NCBI GenBank assembly: GCA_903835005.1
Contig: CAILLK010000102.1
Coordinates: forward strand, 1-64,000
Source: an uncultured Bacteroidota bacterium
Lineage (GTDB): Bacteria > Bacteroidota > Bacteroidia > Chitinophagales > Chitinophagaceae
Length of the DNA: 64,000 nucleotides
Direction of reading: 5' to 3'
Under the pieces are notes generated by a model. That model saw nothing but the letters and a program-made list of their open reading frames with translations, made no database searches and had not been told where the DNA came from. The translations under genes were made by a program, and so were the position numbers. Positions 51,888-58,782 of the stretch are shown piece by piece (position 1 is the stretch's first letter; every line of letters starts with the position of its first letter).

Positions 51888-54800
51888 CTATGCCACTGCC
51901 CGGTCATCCATCGCTTGCTTATACAAGTGGTCATAAACCTGGTCCACTTTTGCATTAAATATACTTCTGTCATATGTATCAGGCAATTCCCCATCCAGCA
52001 CTTTCTGTATGGCATCCTTTACCACTATCCGTGCCTGATTGTCCTTATACCAGTCATTAATCAGCACTGTGGGTTTGTCCTCCTTCAGTCTCTTCAATAG
52101 GCTCTTGGCAGCATTTTTTACCTTTTCTTCTTCTTTTTTGGTCAGGTTTTCTTTCTTAATCAGGTCAAATAATTCCAGCTCACTTTCACTTAATCCTTCA
52201 CGGGCTGCGCGCTGTTCCTCCTCCTTCATTCTTTCCACAAATTCCATCAGCTCATTAAAGTAATCCTCCGTTTCTGCCCCGCCCGAATTATACCTGTCTA
52301 TTATTTCTTGTATCCTTTGCGCAAAGTTGATCCGGGTTACATTCCGGTCTATCATCTGTTGCAGCTTCATTTCAATAAACTCCCGAAGGTCATTTATCTC
52401 AATGTTTTTATGCGGTGCCACAGCATATTCTTCCTTAAGCTTATCTACATCAAATTTGCTCAGGTCTATCTGCTTCCAGCTTTTTATTACGAACTGGTCA
52501 TTTTCTGCCTCCGCTGCATGTCTGTATTCCTGTTTTTTATCTGTATCATTGCTCTTCCCCTGTGCTACTATGCTCTCATCAAGAAGCAGGCTTATCCTTC
52601 TTTTGGCGCTGTCCAGGTCTGCCCGCTCTGCATTGCCATCTATTACCTCCCTCAGATAACGTATGATAAGTGCATACTTAAATTCTTCCTTCCTCTTCAG
52701 TATATCCGGCTTGCACGATTCATAAAGTGCATAAACTGTATTGTCATACACTTGGTATTGTTTCTTCCAGGCATCATTGGCCATTATGGTATTGGCAAAG
52801 TCATCAAACAAACCAAGTTTATTGAACACGATATCCGAATCCGCAATGTCCTTCAATGCCACAGCAATGCCTTTGCAGAATGTTTCACATTCATTGATGG
52901 CATCCTTCAGTAATAAAAACAGGTGTTCATTCTTTTGTGCCGGTGCATCTTCATCTCCTTTGGTATCCATTTTGCCACCACCATACGAGGCAAAAGCCTT
53001 TTTAAGATTCCCGAATACACCATAATAATCTACTATCAGCCCGTTTTTCTTGGTCTTGTTATTTATCGGGTAGTCCGTCACCCTGTTGGCCCTGGCTATA
53101 GCCTGCATCAGGGTGTGGTCCTTCATGGGTTTATCCAGATACAGAGTCGAAATCGTTTCCACATCAAACCCCGTAAGCCACATACTGCACACAAACACCA
53201 GTTGCAGCGGGTTGGCTTTATCCTTAAAGTTATCTTCTATATCCAGCCCGTTTTCATCCACATCATTCATCCTTTTTCGGTGGGGCACAATATCCAGACC
53301 TGCCTTCCTGAATTTCTCTTCCTCGCCATCTTCCTTGCTCACCACCACTGCCATTTCAGCCTTGCGCATCCATTCAAGGGTAAACTTTAATTCTTCCCGC
53401 TCTTTATTGTTCTTCGATTCACTGAGCTCTCTTTGCATATTCCTCTTCTCTGCAGCCCACAGCCTTATTACCTTATCATACATCTTCACTGCCGTAAACT
53501 TATCAAAGCATATCACCATGCCCTTGCCCAGGTATCCCCGCCGTGCAAAATGATACACAATATCCTTCGCCACTGTTTCAAGCCGGTCATCGCTTTTTAT
53601 TACACTCATTTCCTGTGCAAATTCCGCTTCCAGTCTTTGCTGGTTGGTTTCATCCAGGTTTTCATCACTTACTATATCTGCAAGGTCAGTGTCCAGGTCG
53701 TCATTTTGCAGGCACACTTCTGGCTTCCGCTTATGGTAAAACAGCGGCACTGTCGCTCCGTCTTCTATACTCTGCTTAAAATTATATTCCGACACCGTTT
53801 TCCCAAACCATTCTTCTGTAAGCTGCTTGCTGCCCAGCAGCGGTGTGCCGGTAAAGGCTATGTATTGTGCATTCGGCAGGCCCTCCCGCATATTATCGGC
53901 CAGGTCTTTATATTGGCTGCGGTGTGCTTCGTCTATAATTACAATAATGTCATTCCTGGTCGATAGGGTAGGGTATTTCTTCCCTTTCGGATAACCAAAT
54001 TTCTGAATCAGGGTAAAGATGTATCGGGTATGTGTTTGCAGCATCCCCCTCAGGTCTTCACTGTCCTTGGGCTGGCATTTATAGGTCTCTCCGAAAGCTC
54101 CTGCGCTCAAAAAATTCCGGTATATCTGCCCGTCCAGGTCCACCCGGTCAGTTACAATAAGGAACGTGAAGTCGCCCGTTATCTTCCTGAAAATCTTCTG
54201 TGCAAAAAAGAGCATACTGAAACTCTTCCCGCTGCCCTGTGTGTGCCAGAATACACCCAGCTTGCCTTTGTTATCGGCATCCGTTCCTTCTTTATCGTGC
54301 AGTATCCGCTCCTCAAAATGCTGCACCGCATTGTTCACACCCAGAAACTGGTGGTTCTTCGCCACTATTTTCTTTTCATCGTTATAGTACAGTATAAAGT
54401 TTTCCAGGTAGTCCAGTATCCGTTTTTTCTCCAGCAGCCCCAGCACTGCATAGTCAAGGCTCACCCCGAATTCCTGTATCCGCTTTTTATCCGGCGACTG
54501 CTGCTCATTATCTGGCCGCAGCCACGGAAAGAAATGGCCATAACCCGCCAAAAAGCTGCCCACCTTGGTCTCCAGCCCGTTGCTCAGTATGCAGATGGCA
54601 TTATACTGAAACAGCAGCGGGATATTCACTTTATACCTTCTCAGATTATCATCATAAGCATTCCTTACTCCCACTTTGCTGTTCTTCAGCTCTATAAACA
54701 CCAGCGGCAACCCGTTGATGTATACTATTATATCAGGCCTCAGCCGTTGCTTGCCCTGTATCCACAACTGTGTTACTATCAGGTAGTCATTCAGCTTGGG

Positions 54801-55154
54801 GTCGCTGTGCCATACCTTTACTTCAAATTGTTCCTGCTTGCCTTTTTTATTATTTACTGTTACCCGTATCCCGTTTCTTACCTGCGCATACACTTCTTTG
54901 TTGGCGGCAAAGGGTGTTTTGTCATTATGGTTTTCGCATAGTATATCTATGGCCTGGTCTATGGCTGCCGCTGGCATCCCATAGTTAATATCATTAAGCC
55001 GCTTTTTAAGAACGGATTTTATAACCACCTCCGTTTCATTGCTCCTGCCGGTAAGGTCTGCATTCATACAGTTCATATGCCGGTAACCAAGATTTTCAGT
55101 AAAAATCCTCGTTATCGCCCGCTCTAGGTCATCTTCCGATAGGTAGCTCTGCAT
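51888..55154 (-). CDS. hsdR: Type I restriction enzyme R subunit
   Basis: A 1088-residue subunit that translocates DNA and cuts it. N-terminal nuclease domain: RPDIIVYINGLPLVFIELKN with Asp141, Glu155 and Lys157, the PD-(D/E)XK core. The superfamily 2 motor has Walker A HTQGSGKS (about 305-312), the DEAH box IDEAHRSQY (about 405), FTGTPL, and MWLTGFDVETISTLYLDKPM with QAIARANR. A long helical C-terminus binds the methylase. The ATG directly follows one of the 79-bp spacer repeats. It is the last gene of the hsd run and appears intact. Confidence 0.95.
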   Translation of the reverse strand: MQSYLSEDDLERAITRIFTENLGYRHMNCMNADLTGRSNETEVVIKSVLKKRLNDINYGMPAAAIDQAIDILCENHNDKTPFAANKEVYAQVRNGIRVTVNNKKGKQEQFEVKVWHSDPKLNDYLIVTQLWIQGKQRLRPDIIVYINGLPLVFIELKNSKVGVRNAYDDNLRRYKVNIPLLFQYNAICILSNGLETKVGSFLAGYGHFFPWLRPDNEQQSPDKKRIQEFGVSLDYAVLGLLEKKRILDYLENFILYYNDEKKIVAKNHQFLGVNNAVQHFEERILHDKEGTDADNKGKLGVFWHTQGSGKSFSMLFFAQKIFRKITGDFTFLIVTDRVDLDGQIYRNFLSAGAFGETYKCQPKDSEDLRGMLQTHTRYIFTLIQKFGYPKGKKYPTLSTRNDIIVIIDEAHRSQYKDLADNMREGLPNAQYIAFTGTPLLGSKQLTEEWFGKTVSEYNFKQSIEDGATVPLFYHKRKPEVCLQNDDLDTDLADIVSDENLDETNQQRLEAEFAQEMSVIKSDDRLETVAKDIVYHFARRGYLGKGMVICFDKFTAVKMYDKVIRLWAAEKRNMQRELSESKNNKEREELKFTLEWMRKAEMAVVVSKEDGEEEKFRKAGLDIVPHRKRMNDVDENGLDIEDNFKDKANPLQLVFVCSMWLTGFDVETISTLYLDKPMKDHTLMQAIARANRVTDYPINNKTKKNGLIVDYYGVFGNLKKAFASYGGGKMDTKGDEDAPAQKNEHLFLLLKDAINECETFCKGIAVALKDIADSDIVFNKLGLFDDFANTIMANDAWKKQYQVYDNTVYALYESCKPDILKRKEEFKYALIIRYLREVIDGNAERADLDSAKRRISLLLDESIVAQGKSNDTDKKQEYRHAAEAENDQFVIKSWKQIDLSKFDVDKLKEEYAVAPHKNIEINDLREFIEMKLQQMIDRNVTRINFAQRIQEIIDRYNSGGAETEDYFNELMEFVERMKEEEQRAAREGLSESELELFDLIKKENLTKKEEEKVKNAAKSLLKRLKEDKPTVLINDWYKDNQARIVVKDAIQKVLDGELPDTYDRSIFNAKVDQVYDHLYKQAMDDRAVA

Positions 55155-55233
55155 TTTCCGTTTTCTAATTAAGCAAGAACTGATTGATTATCAATTAATT
55201 AGTATTTTTTTCCTTTTCCCAGTTAAGCAAAAT
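55155..55233 (-). repeat. 79-bp spacer repeat, copy e (before hsdR)
   Basis: On the minus strand the unit runs from ATTTTGCTTAACTGGGAAAA to TTGCTTAATTAGAAAACGGA, with the final A's touching the hsdR ATG. The ends are shared with the other copies, and the middle varies. It includes two direct repeats of a TTGCTTAA-y-xAGAAAA motif about 55 bases apart. It probably forms the translation leader of hsdR. Confidence 0.85.
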
Positions 55234-55275
55234 CAACCCCGCTGGTATCTATTCCACAAACTTTGTTGTTACCTT
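55233..55275 (-). pseudogene. Remnant copy of the AlbA_2/ATPase gene 3' end
   Basis: The minus strand contains AACAAAGTTTGTGGAATAGA followed by TACC. The true 3' end of the gene at 55386 reads AACAAAGTTTGCGGAATATA followed by TACC. The match covers about 35 bases with a few changes, then ends in a spacer repeat just as at the intact gene. It is a partial duplicate left between the two genes. Confidence 0.7.
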
Positions 55276-55304
55276 ATATCAGTATGCAGAAAATGTCCTT
55301 TTTC

Positions 55305-55384
55305 AATTTTCCCGATTCTCATCAAACAAGAACTAGCTGACTATCAATTACTTGCATTTTCTAGCACATTTCTCGTTAAATAAG
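55305..55384 (-). repeat. 79-bp spacer repeat, degenerate copy f
   Basis: A decayed unit following the AlbA_2/ATPase gene. Minus-strand ends still show a GCTTAAC-like start changed to TTATTTAAC and an AGAAAACGG-like end changed to AGAATCGGG, with TAGTTCTTG and TGATAGTCAG between. Spacing and flanks match copy e, about 153 bases away. It overlaps the stop of the gene at 55386. Confidence 0.6.
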
Positions 55385-55385
55385 A

Positions 55386-56849
55386 TTATCCCCAGTAAGG
55401 TATATATTCCGCAAACTTTGTTGATGCATTATTGATGTCTTTTGGTTTAATTTTATTTAAAGCTAATGCTTCTTTTATTACTAATGAAACCTGTGGCCGT
55501 TGTTTTTCGTGCATTTTAAATCTTTCCCGTAAACTTGCGTTTGTCATTGCGCCGCTCGAATAATATTTAATAATACTGTGCTGGTAGCAAGCTTCTATCC
55601 GCTCACCAGGCGTCATCTCCGAAAATTTCTTTGGGCTGTATAAAGTTACACGGAAAGAGTTTTCCAGGTCTTCAAATTTCAAAGGAGGCAACCCATATAA
55701 CTCTATAGCAGCAACAGCTTTCTCAAAACCACTCCCGCGCTCCTCACAGATATTATATCTGCGGAATGCCGCCGCCAGTATCTCGTTTCTCGATTCTGGT
55801 GTAGTTCGTATAAGCCGGTCAATCTTTTTTGATGGTAGCAGCTTGCCCGGATTTGATATCTCTATTCTGTCGTCAAATATCTCTATCATCGGCCCCGATC
55901 CGCGTATGGTGAAATCCTGGTGAATCAGTGCATTGGCTATCAGTTCCCTCAACGCTATTTCAGGATAAACAGTGGTTTCTTCACGCAATGCGTTCTTTAT
56001 AATTTCGCTGCCCGGCAATAATGCTTTCAGGAAGGATATCAGCTCAAAAAAGCCTATGGCATATCCCTTCGTACCGGGATATTCTTTTTCGGTAACCTGC
56101 TTGTTGAGCCCTTGGTATTTTATAAGCCTTATCGCCTTCCGGCTTAGCCCGTCAAAATCCTGCAGGTTATGCGCTGCCGCTAGCGCGCCGAAATTGGTAA
56201 TATAATACCCTGCGCCATCTACCTCGCTGATCATTTTTTCATCAGCAAGCCAGTGGAGTATCTCTGCTCTTGACTGTGGAACCGGTTTTTTCAGCAGGCT
56301 AAATATGCCCTGGTAGTCGAGTATGTTCAATACTTCCGCTTCCGGTAATAATTTCGATGCGTGTAGTTCTTCATACACAGGCGTTTTGCTGTTCAGCATC
56401 AGCCCGCCTATTTCCTGCCTCGATGCCTGCCTGGTAGTGCCGCCGCTTCTTATGTAGGCATCTTCTATGGTGCCGCCCTTCAGGTGTACCGGTTTTACGG
56501 CGCTCTCTTTAACATGAACCAGGAGCAGAGGTGTCTTTTTATAGTTTTCTATGGCATGGTCTATGGCTACCTGCGGGTTCACGCCATCCCGGCAAATGTT
56601 GCTCAGTTTTTTTACTATTTCCTCTGCTTCTTTTTTGTTTACTCCTTTTAGTTCGGCCGTACTCTCCGCTATTCCGAACACAAGATACCCGCCGCCAGGG
56701 GTATTGGCAAAAGCCGATATATGCCTGCTTAGCTTTTTTGAGTCGGGCGAAAGGCTTTCCTTCCAGTCCAGTTCATTGAGCTCATGCGGTATGGGTGCCA
56801 GGCTATGGCCTAAAAGCGCTACCGCTTTTTTTATCCATATTTTCTTCAT
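55386..56849 (-). CDS. AlbA_2 (Schlafen-like) and GHKL-type ATP-binding protein
   Basis: A 487-residue cytoplasmic protein. The N-terminal domain (NELDWKESLSPDSKKLSRHISAFANTPGGGYLVFGI, about 26-61) is of the AlbA_2/Schlafen-like type, proposed to bind nucleic acid. The C-terminal part has an HATPase_c_4-like ATP site (IALRELIANALIHQDF, IFDDRIEISNPG, and EERGSGFEKAV). A winged-helix-like tail follows. Such proteins are common companions of type I restriction genes and other defence loci; their role is not settled. Its ATG touches spacer repeat d. It lies between the nuclease-like gene and hsdR. Confidence 0.82.
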   Translation of the reverse strand: MKKIWIKKAVALLGHSLAPIPHELNELDWKESLSPDSKKLSRHISAFANTPGGGYLVFGIAESTAELKGVNKKEAEEIVKKLSNICRDGVNPQVAIDHAIENYKKTPLLLVHVKESAVKPVHLKGGTIEDAYIRSGGTTRQASRQEIGGLMLNSKTPVYEELHASKLLPEAEVLNILDYQGIFSLLKKPVPQSRAEILHWLADEKMISEVDGAGYYITNFGALAAAHNLQDFDGLSRKAIRLIKYQGLNKQVTEKEYPGTKGYAIGFFELISFLKALLPGSEIIKNALREETTVYPEIALRELIANALIHQDFTIRGSGPMIEIFDDRIEISNPGKLLPSKKIDRLIRTTPESRNEILAAAFRRYNICEERGSGFEKAVAAIELYGLPPLKFEDLENSFRVTLYSPKKFSEMTPGERIEACYQHSIIKYYSSGAMTNASLRERFKMHEKQRPQVSLVIKEALALNKIKPKDINNASTKFAEYIPYWG

Positions 56850-56926
56850 TCCGTTTTCTAATTAAGCAACAACTTACTGTTTATCAATAACTTCCTTCTT
56901 TTTTCCTTTTCTCAGTTAAGCAAGAT
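56850..56926 (-). repeat. 79-bp spacer repeat, copy d (before the AlbA_2 gene)
   Basis: The minus strand runs from ATCTTGCTTAACTGAGAAAA to TTGCTTAATTAGAAAACGGA and joins the ATG of the AlbA_2/ATPase gene. The core TTGATAAACAGTAAGTTG is nearly the same as in copies a and c. Confidence 0.88.
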
Positions 56927-56956
56927 TCATCCGCTTTTCTACCTGCCTTTCATCTC

Positions 56957-57035
56957 TTTCCGTTTTCTAATTAAGCAGCAACTTGCTGTTTATCAATCAC
57001 TTATTTCTTTTTTCCTTTTCTCAGTTAAGCAAAAT
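56957..57035 (-). repeat. 79-bp spacer repeat, copy c
   Basis: A complete unit with the same ends as copies a, b, d and e, and a middle very close to copies a and d. It does not touch any gene start: 30 bases separate it from copy d. It appears to be a left-over spacer. Confidence 0.85.
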
Positions 57036-57186
57036 CCCCTTCACCATGACTCTGTTTTTCGATTCAAAAGATAAATCAATTTTAGCAGCAATTTTCGATA
57101 CTCAAATCTAAATTTAATTTTGCCCACTCGTATTCCTGACTTCAGGTTTTGATCCATAGCTTCATGCTTGGTTCCCGGCACATGGT

Positions 57187-57203
57187 CCCGCTTCTTCAGC
57201 GGG
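57187..57203. repeat. CCCGCT/AGCGGG hairpin, second copy
   Basis: CCCGCT-TCTTC-AGCGGG gives a perfect 6-bp stem. Its flanks (CCGG and ATGGT before, GAGGTACAGGGTT after) resemble those of the hairpin at 11878-11893, so both probably belong to one dispersed repeat. Confidence 0.5.
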
Positions 57204-57216
57204 AGGTACAGGGTTA

Positions 57217-57295
57217 TTTCCGTTTTCTAATTAAGCAGCAACTATTTGATTATCAATCAACTGACATTTTTTTCCTTTTCTCAGTTAAGCAAGAT
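57217..57295 (-). repeat. 79-bp spacer repeat, copy b
   Basis: A complete unit whose middle (TTGATTGATAATCAAATAG on the minus strand) differs from copy a by about a dozen bases, while both ends are identical. It is joined to a 70-base copy of the hsdS 3' end. The whole 138-base block (57217-57354) corresponds without gaps to 58704-58841. Confidence 0.88.
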
Positions 57296-57354
57296 CCTTC
57301 ACCTCCAGCTTCCCGCTTATCAGCCTCGGCAATAACCGGTCCCTGATTTGGCGT
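57285..57354 (-). pseudogene. Duplicate of the hsdS 3' end
   Basis: Seventy bases identical to the end of hsdS, encoding RQIRDRLLPRLISGKLEVKD plus LA and the TAA stop. It directly follows the nuclease-like gene, with 20 bases between its edge and that gene's stop. It has no start and cannot make a protein alone. Its identity to the real tail shows recent copying or continuing conversion. Confidence 0.9.
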
Positions 57355-57374
57355 AAATTTTTTGCCGGGCACAA

Positions 57375-58652
57375 CTATTTTTTTAAAAAACTATCTGCTT
57401 TTTCATGAATCACCAATAAACCTTCCCGGATTTTATCTTTAAGTATTTGTTTCAATTCATCAGTTTTATCAAGTACTTCAGCCATTTTGCCTGGAATAGT
57501 ATAAATAATGCCAAAACCAGGACACGCATTTAAAGTTGAATAACGTTTACTGAAAATTTTTTCATCCATCTCTTTCTTTTTGCTATCATTGTAAATTATT
57601 ATTTTATTTGTTTCTAAGGATTTGATAAGTTCTGGAATTTCGCTGATTTTATATTGACGGATTTTGTTATAATTTTTTATCCAGTATTCTAAGTAATTAT
57701 TATAATCAGATGCTCTAAACCACACAAGATTTTTCTGCATAAAAGAAAAATGAAAATTAGGTGTAATTAGCCAGTTTTTTGGTAAATGGTTTATGGTAGG
57801 TTTTGCATTATAAAAATTTCTGGCCTGACCAATTGTATCGCTGAAAATTAAACTTAATTCAAGATACCAGTCATCTTTATTCCTTTCAAAAATTAGACCT
57901 ATTTTTCTTATCGAATAAAAGGGTATTGCAATATTTACTCCCCAACCTTTGTGCTCAGTGATTCTGGCTGGATTTTCAACAATATCTTTTAATATATTTC
58001 CTATTCTGCGATAAATCAATGCTTCATTGCCTTTACAAAGACTAAAGTTATCATATGGATTCAGTTTAGGGTGAGATTCATCTATGTAAGATAAAAAATC
58101 GGTTATCATCATTTTTTCATAACCCGTCATTGTTGGCATATTCAAAAGGTTATTCAGTTGCTTGATAATCTCTTTCCATTCAAGTACAACTGGGTCACTA
58201 TAAATTTTTGTTTCGCTATCTAGATTTTCTTTTGATGGATTCAATTGATTAAACCAGACGTTGTAGGAATTTGGTTTATTTTCAATTATCAAGGTCAGAT
58301 TTTCCCCAAACGTAATTATCCCATCATATCGTGCATTCCTTTTTACAGCATTAATAGCTTTTGAAGAATGTAAATGCTCATCTGTAATTAATACACTTAA
58401 TAACCAGTTAGTCTCAATTGTAGGATTAGATTTTTGTGTGTCTATTTCCCATCCTTCTTCTGTTAATTCAGAAAGTGAAAAAGATTTTTCTTCTTTTCCA
58501 ATATCAATAACATGCTTTGTCCTGCAGTAATCAAAAAATGCAACGAATGCATGGTAGGAATGCTTAAGAACAACAAGGTATGCCCTCGTTAATTGATCTT
58601 CATGAAAATCGTGTTTCGAATTGTATGAGTTAAAATAGTTCAATCTGTTCAT
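57375..58652 (-). CDS. Unrecognised protein with PD-(D/E)XK nuclease-like core, inside the hsd locus
   Basis: No family is recognised with confidence. The 425-residue product is soluble, with no signal or membrane segment. The region RYDGIITFGENLTLIIENK (about 108-126) gives Asp110 and Glu124-Asn-Lys126 on adjacent strands, and FHEDQLTRAYLVVL near 16-29 supplies a helix with Glu18. Together this is the arrangement of a PD-(D/E)XK nuclease core. The rest is rich in Asn, Lys and aromatic residues. The gene is more A/T-rich than hsdM and hsdR. It lies between hsdS and the AlbA_2 gene, flanked by copies of the hsdS tail plus spacer. A defence-related nuclease is likely but unproven. Confidence 0.7.
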   Translation of the reverse strand: MNRLNYFNSYNSKHDFHEDQLTRAYLVVLKHSYHAFVAFFDYCRTKHVIDIGKEEKSFSLSELTEEGWEIDTQKSNPTIETNWLLSVLITDEHLHSSKAINAVKRNARYDGIITFGENLTLIIENKPNSYNVWFNQLNPSKENLDSETKIYSDPVVLEWKEIIKQLNNLLNMPTMTGYEKMMITDFLSYIDESHPKLNPYDNFSLCKGNEALIYRRIGNILKDIVENPARITEHKGWGVNIAIPFYSIRKIGLIFERNKDDWYLELSLIFSDTIGQARNFYNAKPTINHLPKNWLITPNFHFSFMQKNLVWFRASDYNNYLEYWIKNYNKIRQYKISEIPELIKSLETNKIIIYNDSKKKEMDEKIFSKRYSTLNACPGFGIIYTIPGKMAEVLDKTDELKQILKDKIREGLLVIHEKADSFLKK

Positions 58653-58703
58653 ATCACTTATTTTATAGTAATAAATAATTTAACAAGCGGCTTGTTTATA
58701 GAC

Positions 58704-58782
58704 TTTCCGTTTTCTAATTAAGCAACAACTTGCTGTTTATCAATCACTAACTTCTTTTTTCCTTTTCTCAGTTAAGCAAGAT
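58704..58782 (-). repeat. 79-bp spacer repeat, copy a (after hsdS)
   Basis: The minus strand runs from ATCTTGCTTAACTGAGAAAA to TTGCTTAATTAGAAAACGGA. The hsdS stop codon (TAA) lies inside the first GCTTAA, so the unit starts within the gene. The middle contains AGCAAGTTGTTGCT, a small hairpin. The following gene starts 51 bases later. Confidence 0.88.

Larger units (their letters stand above)
56927..57374. other. Repeat-only region between the AlbA_2 gene and the nuclease-like gene
   Basis: With copy d this makes 525 bases without a gene. It contains copies c and b of the spacer repeat, a CCCGCT hairpin, and a displaced hsdS tail. The stretch 57036-57216 has no repeat except the hairpin and no credible frame. 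It could be what is left of an earlier gene. Confidence 0.6.

Noticed and set aside
54030-54941. 303-codon plus-strand frame inside hsdR
   Set aside because: Opposite the conserved motor and nuclease domains of HsdR; composition is unlike other proteins here.
56850-58782. Integron-like cassette array with attC sites
   Set aside because: The units contain GCTTAAC/GTTAAGC-like words, but the two in each unit are direct rather than inverted, and no integron integrase is present.
55155-58782. hsdS inversion (shufflon-type phase variation)
   Set aside because: The repeats are direct and only the last 70 bp of hsdS are duplicated; there is no second recognition domain or invertase gene.
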